This document shows, one piece after another, positions 9,096 to 20,685 of a DNA stretch of 35,526 nucleotides. Each line of letters begins with the position of its first letter. Within the stretch, counting starts at the first letter, position 1. The notes beneath the pieces are model-generated. The model ran no database searches and was not told where the DNA came from. It was given only the letters and a program-made list of their open reading frames with translations. Made by a program: the position numbers and the translations under genes. The stretch lies in assembly GCF_001949145.1 (NCBI RefSeq), contig NW_019091454.1, positions 599,264-634,789 of the forward strand. Direction: 5' to 3'. Origin of the DNA: Acanthaster planci. Lineage: Eukaryota > Echinodermata > Asteroidea > Valvatida > Acanthasteridae.

Positions 9096-12000
9096 ATGAT
9101 GGGGAGTACATGTACACCATCGGTAAGTTTCCCAGATACTGATAAAGTAAGGATTTATCGGCAAACTGGTTTAGAAGCTTTTGTAATAATATGCTGAGAT
9201 GTTTGTGGGGAAATAATGGACAAAATGGAAATGCCACAATTTTCACACGCAAAAGCTTGTCTAAATTTGCACACGGAATGCTGAAGTGTCTGTTTTGAAA
9301 ATACTGTTAATTCAAAAAAACGCGAAAATTCTGGGCCCTTGCAGAATATGCCTGCCCCACGCATTTTACAAAATACTACCCCATCACAAAGATAAACGAA
9401 ATGTGAGAAGCCTGATGATATCCACCATTACCGCTTCCCTCAACGAATTTATCCGATCTCATGCAAAATGTGTATAATATATGTCCATGCATCAAAGTTC
9501 AGCTTCGTCTCAGGCATCAATTTTGTATGTACGGTCCTGATTTTGGCTCTTGTCAGTCTGCAGCCACTGGTTTCATGTTTGAAAAGCTTCATGCTCCTAT
9601 CAAAACATTTGCCGATGAAGAACCAAAAGCTTTTGACTCCAGGACTTCAGATAGCCTAGTGAAGCTGGAATACGAAGCTGAACACAGAACGAGGGCAAGA
9701 TCATTTTCAACAATGACCACATAACCCCCATAGCTTCCACCATGACTATAAACAATGTAACGCCTGTCGCTCCATACAAAAAGGGATGGTTTGATTGCGT
9801 CACATCTTGTTTTCAAAATCCAACAATTCTATAACTAAATTTCACAGATATCTGCTTACTGCCGGCAGATGACTGTCTGGATTTGTAGGCATGTCTGTCC
9901 CAAACAGTCAGGAATCTCTCGCACCAAAGTGCAGGTAAATCTTTAAAAATTCCACGGGGTACATGTATTATCAAAGTGGCCCATAGGCAAGCTAGCTTCC
10001 AACACTCACTCTACTCCAACTGTTAAGTTATTCTCCACGAAAAATACATGTAATGTTGTTAACTACAGGTCACGTTTAAAGTTAACAATTAGAGGAGACA
10101 CATTTTTAAGCGTTGTATTGTCAAATTAAATATTTTAACCATTCAGGATACGGAAGTTTCAGGAAACTAATTTGATTGCTTTAAGATAATGGTCACAATT
10201 GCATTAACGGTATTTGGGGTTGAATTATGTCTTATTTTTAAGCCTTGCTGATATTGTAACTTCAACAGGTTCTTTCTAGAACCTCCTGCATTCCACCTGA
10301 TATCCACTGCCCGTCCTCCACAAGTCTGAGTGAGACTTGGGCCAGGAAAAGATCCTATCCTCAACCTGAGTATTATCCCGACAAATTAGTAAGCCACGCT
10401 ACTTTACCTTAAAACTTTGAAACATTAATGTCCAAAAATCGTTTTAATGAATTTATTTGAGGTTTATATTTCTGCGTACCAAAATACATAATGATGATTA
10501 GAATACTTTTAAATGAATTATTGAAAATACTTGAGGTGAAGTAGGTCATCACATTAATTTAAAAATGATTATGCGCTTGTGTACTTATAATTTCATGAAA
10601 AGATTGTAAACCTGTAGCTATATATCTCAAGCAATAACTTTGTTGGCTTATGCAAAAGCCATTTCAAATCAAATACTGAGTTTTGCCTAGATGTAAAACA
10701 ATTATATCGTCTGATCCAATTGAGCCTATTTATTTGGTTATCATTATTCAAAAGACTGACGGGATTGGTGGAAACTCCATATGCCGTGCCAGAAGCAAAC
10801 ACAGCAAGGTCAATGAGAATGACCCACCGACTTGCTGCGTCCACCTACCAGGCCTTCTGCTTAGCAGATGGAGACGCCGTAGACGGGCTAAAGTGGCACC
10901 CTTTATACCACTATCAACCTCAAGAAAACCTCCCCTGACATCACTAAAGGCTGGTAACGAGGCTCCAGCTCAACTCAAGGCAATGGAGCTCTCTGTGTTT
11001 GATCTGGAAGACGAAGACGACCAAGAGAGCCCAAGCCTTGGTCTTCCATCTAGGCAGATGATGAAAGAAGACTTTGATGAGTGGCGTCGGAGAGAGAGGA
11101 GAGTTACACATATTGGAGATGAACAACATGAGATTCAAGATGAGATTCAAGGTATCTCAAGAGAAATGATCTCCCTTCCAGCGAGACCAAAGACGTCGAG
11201 GGGACTCAGAAGTGAAAGTGACCAGAAGGATAGACCCTCTGTTGTGAAGACACAGGAGCTGTCAGGTCATGAGGTCAATATATGGACCAGAGAATGCGGT
11301 GAAGTAACACAGGTCGTAATGAATCCTCAGCTCCCTGGATCAAAAACAATCAACAAGCCAGGAAGCTGCAATGACAAACTTGATGTGGACAAGACAGTCA
11401 GTGTCAAGTCAAGGCGAGCTTGTGACACTTTCGAACAGAACGAAGTAGTTGTCACAGGCCGTAAACAAATCCTCACAAACAACGACACCCAGTGGGAATA
11501 CGCAGAAAGATCAACAGAGACATCAAAAGTAGAACCCCTTCCCCCAAGACCAAAGACTTCAAGAGGCACCAGAGGAGAAAACGGACGAGGGGATTCATTA
11601 TCAGTCTCCAGTGCAGTGAGAGTAGTGGAAGCTGGATTGGAACAAGCTGTCAGAGAAGTGTTAGTCCTTGACACAGCCGAGTCTTTGGAACTTACAAATG
11701 AGAAGAGACACTTCTGCCCGAAGGAGTCACGAGGCTCTGGTGACGTATTAAACCTCGAGGAAAATTTGAATGAGGTAGGTGATGACGAAAGAAACCAAAC
11801 CCACGCATCGAGAAGAGGTAATGAACATGACACAAAGGCAAAGGAAGATGAAGTCTCACCACCAAACTGTGAGAAGCAGAATCAACCGATAACTCCAAAG
11901 TCTTCTAAAAATTCAGTGGATGCAGATGATATGATGATAACAGCCGAAGAGGAAATGGAGTACGAACGCCAACAGCACGAGCAATGGCGACTAGCTGCCA

Positions 12001-12797
12001 TCGGTGAATGGTCCACTTTGTGTCAAGACCATGATGAAGACGATTATGAGTCACAATGTTACCTAAGAATGGATGAGTTTCAGAAAGAAACAGCCATTAT
12101 GATGGAGTGGAAGGCTATCGTTGAGCAGTATCGCACTGTTGGTGTTATCCAGGACCTACAAAATATAGAGACGCTCTGCAAGAGCACCATCAACCAGAGC
12201 GAAAGAGCTCTGCGGCAGTTTGCCCGGATCTGTCGCGGTCCTGTGCCACTATCAAAGTCGGGACAAACTAAAGCCGAGGCCATCGCTTCACTCTCCAGAA
12301 TAATCCAGAAACAGACCAGGAGGATCTGTGAAGATATCTCCAACGTCTTCTCGGAGACGTACCAAATCTTCGAGGAGCTGGACCTCCTGAGGGAAAGACA
12401 GGATCGAGTGGAAGAATCCTTACAAAGAGATCTGAGTGGGAAGGATGCAGAAAAAGAGCTATCTCGGTCAAGTTCCCTGAGTTCAACCATCACGCCGAGG
12501 CTAACATCCAGTCGGCTACAACAGAGAGAGATTGACCAAGACCTGGTGGACAGATACATGGAATACCCCGGGGTAAAATCCACGAGTCTATTCAATGTCA
12601 TGCCAACCATTTACGAAGACAAAACCTTCCAACTGGATGAATATGAAGAAGAGGAGGAAGAGTTAGAAAGTGATTTACCGGAATGCAACAGAATGGAGGA
12701 TTTCTATCTTCATGAAGATGACGTCAGACAGCATGACACAGCAGAGGGTGATTGTGAAGATGTTCTCCTCATGGAGGAACTAGGAGTTAAAAATTGA
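9096..12797 (+). CDS. Three-exon gene, about 729-residue acidic/coiled-coil protein of unknown function
   Basis: Predicted join: 9096-9122, 10269-10388 and 10755-12797, all introns phase 0. Exon 1 starts ATGATGGGG and ends at a consensus donor GTAAGT; exon 2 follows TTCAACAG and ends at GTAAGC; exon 3 follows a pyrimidine-rich AAAAG acceptor and ends at TGA 12795-12797. The protein has a basic RWRRRRRAK patch at about residues 87-95 (possible nuclear signal), two copies of LPxRPKTSRGxR at about 190-201 and 311-322, a helical glutamate/glutamine-rich section at about 446-615, and an acidic run (DEYEEEEEELESD) near 676-690. No enzyme motif, signal peptide or membrane segment is seen. The 2-kb last exon without a stop is the strongest coding evidence in the window. 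If the upstream exons are wrong, the first ATG in exon 3 is 10983. I do not recognise the family. Confidence 0.7.
9503..9724 (+). CDS. Possible alternative or additional exon
   Basis: After an AG at 9501-9502 a frame of protein-like composition (LRLRHQFCMYGPDFGS ... TFADEEPKAFDS ... KLEYEAEHRTRARSF) runs to TAA at 9722-9724. It is phase-compatible with exon 1 at 9096-9122, which would give an 83-residue product. The polypyrimidine tract is poor, and another forward frame and a reverse-strand frame (9589-9816) are also open. It lies in the first intron of the 9096-12797 gene. Kept as a low-confidence candidate only. Confidence 0.25.
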   Translation, partial: LRLRHQFCMYGPDFGSCQSAATGFMFEKLHAPIKTFADEEPKAFDSRTSDSLVKLEYEAEHRTRARSFSTMTT

Positions 12798-14720
12798 TCA
12801 ACATTATAGGAATGTAGCACAGAAACAAGATGAGGATGAAAGTGGACGTGAACCTGAAGCATTTGAAGAGATGGAATAGGAGATGACCTACAGACTGCAG
12901 TAAATAGAGAAAGCTTAAAGGATAAATCTTGATGAAATGTTGAGTGTTAAGTCATATTTCAAATGGACGGTGGTTAAATTGTCACTAATAACAAACTTGT
13001 AACTAGTAACATTTCATTTTTGGTTTCCTTATTTTCATGCACTCCTTTCAGCCAAATATTTAGTTATGAGAATGGAACGAGATGGGATCGATCTTACTAA
13101 AGCTAAAACAGGAAAGGAATGAAATAGTATCCAGCGTTATTGGAAAGGGAATTTTTAGAGTTCCATTGAATGATGTACTAATCGTATGATGTACAAATAT
13201 ATTGTGTAATCTCGGTAGTGCTCTAATACAGTTGCAAGTTTCATAGTTTAAGCCTCTGGATGATGAGGGGTAGTTTTGGGCTTGTTGACAAAAGGTTGTT
13301 GACTCTTCTCAAGCCGGGAGTGGAGAGACACCGGCAGAAACATTGAAAGAAACACCGACCTTAACTTGTCGCTGCCATTCGTAATAATTTGGAAGTTGAT
13401 ATTAAAAGTGTATTTTTTCTTTGAAAGAAATTCGTGGAAAGTAGCAAGACATCGAAATTCATTTTGGCCTGAACAGAAATATGCGTAAAGTGGAAACTCC
13501 TCCTAGCATTGGGCCTAAACAATACCAAAATCATTGAATCCTAGACAAGATTCAGGAGATTTTATCTTAAACAGGATAAAGAATAAGTGAAAGAAAAGAA
13601 AACCATTAAAAGAATTTAACCCTTAAAAATGGGACGAACCATTAAAATTAACCCATTGTTCCCAGGTGGTGTTTGAAAGTATTCGAAGGCACCTGTGAAT
13701 ACGATTCGGCACAGTTATTTTGAACGTTTATATATAAAGCAATCAAACTGGAAACATGAATGATTTTGCTCGGATAAACTTTAATAGAAGAGGTTTTTAC
13801 TGTACTTAAAGTATTGCCATAGAAAATTCTTGCTTTGAGATCCTGGACACAAAAATACTGTGTTTATTTGGCGGTGAATCGCAAACCCTTTTAATATTCA
13901 GTGAGTTTGTTCAAACTTGCCACGCTATGGTGAATACGCAGCTTTGGAACTCGGTTATGATTGTATAAAAACAGAACATTTTCACCCAAGTACCGAAAAT
14001 GAAAATCTGTATTCATAGCCCGTAACTAGATTTTTAAATGTAGCATTTTGGACAGATGAGTGTTTCATTTTTCACTCTCAGTTGTTATGGGCTAGTCAAT
14101 GCTTCGCTTTGTACACTAAGTCTGAGTGAAGAAACTTTTTTACTAATTATAGAAGCTTTTTTTTTTAAATAATATCCGTTAATTGGGATGTCGAGAAAGT
14201 TGCTATGATACAACAAAACAAGGAATTATACATACAGAATCAGGATTTGATTAATTAGTCTGAACGCAAATAAATCCTGCAAATGCATAGACTGAAGTCC
14301 AATGGTAAATAATGGTCAAGAGTCTTTTATTTTGTGATTGTTGGACGCCTTTGAACTGGACTACATGAGTATTTCGAAGTGTAGAACTTCTTTGTCAAAA
14401 AACAATATGAAGGGCTTAATTGGAATCAAAGCATTTATCTTCACCTGTAGAGTGGACACCGTGCCGTGCACAAGCGAACTTGAAATGGTTAAAACGTCCC
14501 TTGTTGTATTAAAGGCAAGGAACTTGGGGCATCGCAACCCCGACGAACTTAGAAGCCAGCATAAAGCGCAAATTTGAATCTAAAACTGGCCCGGGATGAC
14601 CCACTTAGGAATTAGTTTCTCTAAACCCGCCTATCGCCGGCGATATCATTCGCGAGTCCATTTTTGTAAAAAAAAACCTACATTTTAGATCATGGTAGTT
14701 CCGTAAGACTTTCGCGGTGG
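12798..14720. other. 3' UTR and intergenic DNA
   Basis: AT-rich sequence without a supported gene. ATTAAA variants occur near 13401, 13606 and 13639, and the first canonical AATAAA on the plus strand is at about 14269-14274; any could serve the upstream gene. A short open frame at 14338-14577 has no supporting context. Confidence 0.5.
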
Positions 14721-15273
14721 TATGAGGTGCAGGGAGGCATTTTTTTTTCAGAAAAAGACTGACAATATGTTTTCATCTGTAATAGCCCCCCCCCCAACGG
14801 TGGTTGCAGGCCCGTATGGGAAGCCAAACACCGTTGGTCACCAGGGCCATCTTAAGATCTCAGAGGGCTCCTTGGATTTGACTAAACGTCTTTTCCCTCC
14901 GAATGTTGGCAAAGACCGCGTGATCCATAATACAGCACGACCTGCTCTTTCGTGCAGCAATTCAGCGAGGATGTTACTTTTTCACGGGAGGCATGGAGCA
15001 CTGAAAACTAAATGTCCACACCACATTATTTCCTTAAATAGCGTAATTTCCTCTTGTTGTGTACGCCACGCAATTGGAACTGACATAAGACCCTGCCGAA
15101 CATCATCCAGAATTTTGTTCACATTTTCTTGGAATGCAAGTCAACACTCCTACTCGTGGGTCTGACGGTAGGCCTACTTTAATGAGCCTCATCCATTTTA
15201 TTACCTTGTACATCGGGGCCGACGTATCTTTGCTTGCAATTTCTGGGTTACTTCTCTTTTCTCTTTGTTAGGG
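14721..15273 (-). other. Unresolved sequence downstream of the minus-strand gag
   Basis: This would hold the protease/pol part of the minus-strand Ty3-like element. Short protein-like runs occur on the minus strand (for example KILDDVRQGLMSVP around 15070-15120) but they are broken and match no motif I can name. A homopolymer of ten C lies at about 14787-14796. Confidence 0.3.
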
Positions 15274-15715
15274 ACACTCACGTGCGAAATGCCCGTAGCT
15301 CATTGCAATTCCAGCACACTGTAGGTTGTCTATTCTGTCTCCGTCGGTTCCAATTCTGCCGGTCGTATGAATCATTCTTTCAACTCGATTGTTGCATCTA
15401 CTTCTGGCCATCATTCTCCACGCAGTTTCTCAACATCTTGCTTGAGTCAGCCATGATGTTAATTTCAGCAGACGTTGCTGAAATGTTACTCTTTAGAATA
15501 TCTACCTCTTTATTTTATCAGTCTTTTCCTCTTGCTCTGACAAAACTGCTATTGCCATCTTCCTGTTATAAAGTGTACATCTTTGTCGTCAGCTGCTTTG
15601 AATGCATTCAACAGCAATTCGAGCAGCGTCGTCCACGTTTCTTGGCTTTGACTGAAACCCTTGCCATCTTACCTCGTTGTCACAAAGGGCGTCGATGAAA
15701 TGTTCATTTATACTT
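15274..15715 (-). pseudogene. gag: Ty3/gypsy-type gag C-terminal half with CCHC zinc knuckle, decayed
   Basis: Reading on the minus strand from about 15715 downward, the capsid end reads EHFIDALCDNEVRW, then KPRNVDDAARIAVE, the usual helical motif before the nucleocapsid. After several stops and frame changes a basic segment (RRRQNRQPTV) leads into a CCHC zinc knuckle at 15316-15274: C-W-N-C-N-E-L then H-F-A-R-E-C-P. The knuckle occupies 43 bases where the CX2CX4HX4C pattern needs 42, so a one-base insertion splits it between two frames. The plus-strand open frames 14722-15165 and 15234-15698 are shadows of this minus-strand gene. Not functional. Confidence 0.65.
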
Positions 15716-16437
15716 AATTAATGTCTCTTGCAAGTCATATGAAGCAGAGGGGTAAGCAAAACGGACAAGCCACCTCACGGCCTAGCGCCTGCGCCAGCTC
15801 GTGCAAAGTTTTCTCTCTCCTTCGCTGTCGATTCTTTATCTGAATTCAGAATAATTTTTGTTGGTTACCTAATTAGAATCTACAATTTAACGCGTTGACC
15901 AGCGCTCTGTAATTTCTGCGTTTGTCCTTGTCCAAGTCGCCTAAAAAGGCTTGCGCTGCTCCTCGCAGGGTTGCCGCCTAATACATGGCCTGTGACTTTT
16001 CATCCCATTTATTCATTTCTGCTTTCAAATAGTACAGCATAATCGTTCCGTGAGCTGGTGGCGTCATAAGTTGATCCTGCATTTCTTGAACTCTTGTCCT
16101 CTAATTGTGGGGTCGCCATGTTACTGCTTTACTGCTTTCGTTTAAGCTTTCTCTAAGTCCATCTGTAGAAACATGCATTCTTCTTTCATCCTTCGAAAAC
16201 CTTCTGCACTTCTTTGATCAATTTCTTTTGGAGGGAATCTTGACAAAATAACATCAAACTTGCATCTCCGTCTTCTCAGTTGGATTTCCTCAGAATTTGT
16301 TACGAAGTGTCGCTTACGTTAACATTGTCCCTTAAAACCTCTGTCATGGATTCGTCACGGATTTCAGAAACTTGGCTTTCCATCTTCCATCCATATAGAG
16401 ACCACTCTCTTATCCGTCCCAGCGCTGCCGCCAAAAA
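15716..16437 (-). mobile_element. gag: Leader and gag N-terminal region of the minus-strand Ty3-like element
   Basis: Directly inside the LTR, the minus strand reads TTTTTGGCGGCAGCGCTGGG (16437 downward), in the position of a Ty3-type primer-binding/leader sequence. Beyond it, minus-strand runs such as ESQVSEIRDESMTEVLRDNV suggest a helical gag N-terminus, with stops soon after. The region is too decayed to give a coding interval. Confidence 0.45.
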
Positions 16438-16933
16438 TGTAACGATTCGGGGGTCCTATAAATTAATCTGTCAACCTGACCCCTTTTCTGTTTAGAGGTT
16501 TAGGGGAAGGATTCCTGCTGGTTGATTTCTACAGACAATTGAACTCGAGGAAATCGAAGCGTTCAGACGTGGGGTTTCCTGATAACAACTGCATGTTTCA
16601 CCTCTCATTCTTTTCCACTATCATAATAAAAAATGTACATAGCGCCCTCTTCTGATTCGAACAATCAACCAGTCCACTGAATTGTCGCAGTGGTAGCTGT
16701 AGCTGAGTGCATCGTTACGCTGTTGCTTTATCTAGTACAGTGTAAGAAAATGCATGCCTAGTGTTTCTTCAACCCTGGCCTATTGGAGTGTCTTTGGGGC
16801 CTTTAGATCTTGCAACACCGATCTCCGTTCGGAGGAACAGAGCCCTGAGCCCAATTTGCAACGCCTTTAATAAAAGCATAGAAGTAATGCGCGCTTCATG
16901 CTAACTGCCTGTATCAGTTGGCTGGTTGTTACA
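16438..16933 (-). mobile_element. LTR (5' LTR of the minus-strand Ty3-like element)
   Basis: On the minus strand the segment starts TGTAACAACC and ends ATCGTTACA, giving TGTAAC...GTTACA ends with the canonical TG/CA, length about 496 bases. The GGCGGCAGCGCTGGG leader and gag remains follow on the correct side. No second LTR was found at lower coordinates, so the element is 3'-truncated and no target duplication can be checked. Confidence 0.55.
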
Positions 16934-17969
16934 CGTTGAAATAACAAGCCAATTTAACTTACTTTGCAGCTTCTGCGTTTTCAGTCTGCCCACAACGTGC
17001 AGGCCACGCGTACACTACAGTTTACTAACACATGGGTAAGGATTATTATCAGCAGCTGAATTAAGAAAAAAAAAATCACGGTGAATTGTCGGGACATTCT
17101 CATTAAAGACGAATTCATAACTATCTAAACAAAAGCTCTAATCACTGCTAAGCGTAAAGGCGGTCTCCGGCGAAAAAATACCTTAGTGATGTAGATTGAT
17201 GTAAAAGAATCACTTTTACTCACCCGATCTTAACTTTCTCCATTTCGTCATTTCCTCTCTTTAATTTTCAATTTCATTTTTAAGAATAATAGGCATAAAT
17301 TTTCATTGTTTTAAATGAATAAGTAACAAGTAATGATAGGCTAAAATGTCAAGCAATTGATTTTAGTACTGTATTGCTTGCTAATTTAAAAGGGCTATCT
17401 GGTAATTTCTGCAGTTTGGAAAACATCGAAGATTTTCCAAGATGTTTTATTTTCAATTCGATATCAAAATTCCGCCTACGTAGGAGAAGAAATTCCACGA
17501 AGCCAACCTTTCACTCAACATAGTGCCATACAAATTATTTAACCCTTCTAAGTTTGTCTCTCTCTTTCAGCTCTGTCTTATACAGATGGAAGCCTTTGGT
17601 ATTTTTTCATAAAGGAGATATCAAGAATGAAGGTCGCACTTCATCTTACCCCTGTGCGGACTTCAGCCCGAGAAGCTGTGTGAGATCCGGGTCACGCGAA
17701 TTAGATTAAACTCTATCGTGACAGTTCCCTCGGATTATGCTAGCCAACTAAAAAAATCAACTCAGCATGAGATCAGCATTGAAACAAATTCTCTCTCAGC
17801 AGTCAGATTTCAGTAGGACAGACCAAGTGTTTTGTGACGAATCGAAGTTACGTACCTGACCTATCTTATACCTCAACCGTGAGTTAACTCGCGCAGCAAT
17901 AAACAGCAAGACGTACTCTAGAGCTGATAGAAAGTTAAGTGGTGGCATTATTCTGTACATCTTTTGAAA
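16934..17969. other. Intergenic; second copy of a dispersed repeat
   Basis: AT-rich and without a supported gene. 17549-17607 is the partner of the repeat at 7986-8045. Confidence 0.45.
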
Positions 17970-18910
17970 GGTGGTCGAGACTACCTAAGAAGTAATCGCT
18001 TGCGCAATCTAGTCCGCAGCCACAAGTTTCGCTCCATCCTCCACAAGGCTAGCCTTGCCCTGCTCCGCCATGGCATCGGTGCTACCAAATCCACCATGGC
18101 ATAACTGCAAAAAGAGATACCTACTTTCCCAGACCAGCTCAAGGCCATTATGTCCCCGGCGGACTTCGAGAAGATTGAACGGCTCACCACATCATCCAGC
18201 AACTGCGCCTTCAAGGAAGCTGGTCATCGACAAATCAAGAAATTCCTCAAGATCACCGGCACCAACAACATCCCACGAACCGAACCCCCCCGGCAATGGG
18301 ATCATCTATATCCCTACGCCCGCAGCAGTCCAACCCTATGAGATGTCCGGTCCTGCCCCATCTTCGATCTAAGGAGTCCTTCACCAAGCATACGGTCGTC
18401 AACATAAGTAAGCGCACAATCACCTCCAACGGGGAGAAAGTTCTTGCCCTGGTCCTGAACTTTGTGCTAGCCCCTAGCCCCTCGGCCCTTACTTATGGAA
18501 GAGATTATTCAAGCCACCGAGCCCACTCTCCGTCGCCTTGACAAGTCCACCGGTGAGATCCGTCTTCAGATCAACCAAGTCCTCCGGAAGCACAAGACAC
18601 CCAAGCCCGACATCTCCAGAGAAGATCCGTTAGCCATCAAGTCAGCCAAAACAAGACCATCCATATCTTCCCTGCTGACAAAGGCAATGCTACGGTAATC
18701 ACGGACGGAGTTGAGTATGACTGCAAGGTCTTAGACCTACTCGACTCGGACGGCTACCGGGAGCTCTGCAGGGATCCTACAGCGTCAATTGAGAGGAAGC
18801 TGCAGCAGAAGCTCTTATCCCTCCACCGTTCTGGTAACATCACGGAACTGCTCTACCGGCAGCTTCGCCCATTCAACTCAAGGTGCCCCAAATTCTTCAG
18901 TCAACCTTAG
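17970..18910 (+). pseudogene. Penelope-like element, N-terminal and RT-proximal region (broken)
   Basis: Protein-like runs in changing forward frames: SILHKASLALLRHGIG, MSPADFEKIERLTTSSSNC, KFLKITGTN, then around 18650-18900 the motif PADKGNATVI with downstream KVLDLLDSDGYRELC and RRQLRPFNS-like text. The ADKGN motif preceding a variable lysine/tyrosine stretch is characteristic of Penelope-like reverse transcriptases. Stops (TAA near 18103, TAG near 18908) and several frame changes make it non-coding today. GC content is visibly higher than in flanking DNA. Confidence 0.6.
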
Positions 18911-19760
18911 ATTCACAAGAATGACACCCCACTTCGCCCCATAGTGGCTTCAAGAGGAGGGCCCACCTACAACACCGCAAGACATCTAGCCAAGATTCTC
19001 TATCCCCTTGTCGGCAACACGCAGCATCGCATTAAGAACTTGGACCAGTTTTAATCTATCATCCAAGATCTCAAGCTCCAGCCAGGCGACATCATGGTCG
19101 GCTTTGTATGTCGTGTCGCTTTTCACCTACGTCCCCACTTCTGATGCCAAGGGAGACACCGCCCTCAAGGATCGCACCAAACTCACCCCAAGCCAGCTCC
19201 ATGACCTCCTCATCACCTGCGTCAACTCAACTAGCTGCCGATGGTGGGATAAATTCTTTGAACAGTTGGCTGGAACCTCTATGGGATCGCCTATATCCCC
19301 GGTTCTGGCTGACATATATTTCATGGAAGAATTTGACCAGACCACCATCGCCACCGCAGACTATCATCCAAACATCTGGCTCTGGTATGTGGATGACACT
19401 TTTGTCATCTGGCAGCATGGGCAAGACAACCTCCGACACTTCTTGGATCCCCTCAACCGGCTTCACAGCAGCATCCAGTTCATCCAGTTCACCATGGACC
19501 AAGAAAGAAATGGCAGCATTTCCTTTCTTGACGTTGAGGTGTCTAGAAGACAAGATGGCCGCCTAACCCGCAAGGTGTACCGAAAACCCACTCACACCGA
19601 CAGATACCTCAACAGCTCCTCCTTCCATCACCGCAAAATCAAGTCGTCTGTCAACCAAGCCTTTGTTCGCAGGGCTTACAACATTTGCGACAAGGAACGC
19701 CTAGCCGAAGCTTTGCACCACATCTCCACAGTACTTCAACGCAATGGCTTCCGGTACAAG
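18911..19760 (+). pseudogene. Penelope-like reverse transcriptase domain
   Basis: RT motifs in order: RPIVASRGGPTYN near 18940 (fingers), DIMVGF near 19090, LAGTSMGSPISPVLADIYF near 19270-19325, the catalytic box YVDDTFVIW with YVDD at 19386-19397, SISFLDVEVSR near 19515 and RKVYRKPTHTDRYLN near 19570. The GTSMGSPISPVLAD and KPTxTDRYL signatures separate Penelope-like RTs from LINE or LTR enzymes. Aspartates of the active site are intact, but an in-frame TAA near 19050 and frame changes on either side break the polypeptide. Confidence 0.8.
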
Positions 19761-20285
19761 CCCCAGCAGATTAAGACTCAAGACCCAAGACCAAGATCCC
19801 CTCCCGGCCGAAGGGTTTCCTATACCCAAAGCCAACAAGATGGCTACTGCTACTCTCCCCTTCCTAGGTTGTACCTCCCACCACATCCAGCACGTCCTGA
19901 GTAAGCGTGAATTCAAGGTATTCCACACAGCCCCTCTCAAGATCCGCGGCATGCTGACATCCCACAAGGATCGACAAGATCCGCACCACCGACCAGGGGC
20001 GTACAAGATCGCCTGCCAATGCGGCAAAGTGTATATTGGCGAGACTGGTAGGGACCTCCCAATCAGACTCAAAGAACACCGAGCCCATGGCAGGAAAGGA
20101 GAGTATGAAAGTCAGCGATAGTCAAGCATTCCCACTCCAAAGACCACCGCATCAACTGGGACCAAGCCCACCTCATCACCATCATCAAGCACTGGTACCC
20201 AAAACGCATCTGAGAAGCTTAAGCCTTGGAGATTCTCAAGTACGACACCGTTCCCCAAGACATCGGGGGAACAATGGATTTCAGT
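19761..20285 (+). pseudogene. Penelope-like GIY-YIG endonuclease domain
   Basis: After a frame change the text reads GAYKIACQCGKVYIGETGR (about 19996-20052) followed by RLKEHRAH. These are the GIY-type (AYKI), YIG (VYIG), downstream arginine and EH motifs of the GIY-YIG nuclease, with the CxC before YIG usual in Penelope elements. A further frame change near 20115 continues into KHSHSKDHRINWD and the conserved C-terminal tail, ending about 20285. This endonuclease would nick target DNA during retrotransposition. The copy is dead but its domains are well preserved. Confidence 0.75.
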
Positions 20286-20685
20286 GTACTGTTATAAGGT
20301 TTCATTAAATTAAAGAAATCCAAAATAATGCTCAAAGTTTGAGAGGGATGTTAAGTTCAAGCAACTCGAAATATATTTGATACTCCAAATCAATGATTTA
20401 GAAACTATATAAAAAATTGACTAAGTGCCAAAGATATCTCAAACAAATGTCAAATTCAACAATCTAAATAGAAACTATAGCACGGTCAGGTTGCAGCATT
20501 ACCTTGTAGATGTTCTGAGTTAATGTTAATCATCCCTGCGACTTCATTTTGCGAGAAATATTTATGTAGTTACAGAGGATGATGACAAAGTACCAAATCA
20601 CTAACGGTAAAGTGACCATTGGTCAATTAAGACTTCAAATTTATGGAAAGCCTTACCTGTTTGTAAGAAAAATTAAGACATGCAG
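20286..20685. other. Intergenic, possibly Penelope 3' flank
   Basis: AT-rich. No terminal repeat or hammerhead-like core was seen next to the Penelope element. Confidence 0.4.

Noticed and set aside
9589-9816. Reverse-strand 75-codon frame
   Set aside because: Protein-like in part, but it starts at a non-ATG codon and lacks splice context; the plus-strand reading is equally good.
11327-12610. Long reverse-strand open frames (168 and 176 codons)
   Set aside because: They mirror the 2-kb plus-strand exon, are leucine/serine-rich in the way antisense frames are, and have no splice or motif support.
14722-15698. Two plus-strand open frames of about 150 codons
   Set aside because: Minus-strand gag motifs (zinc knuckle, capsid end) explain the region; the plus frames are shadows.
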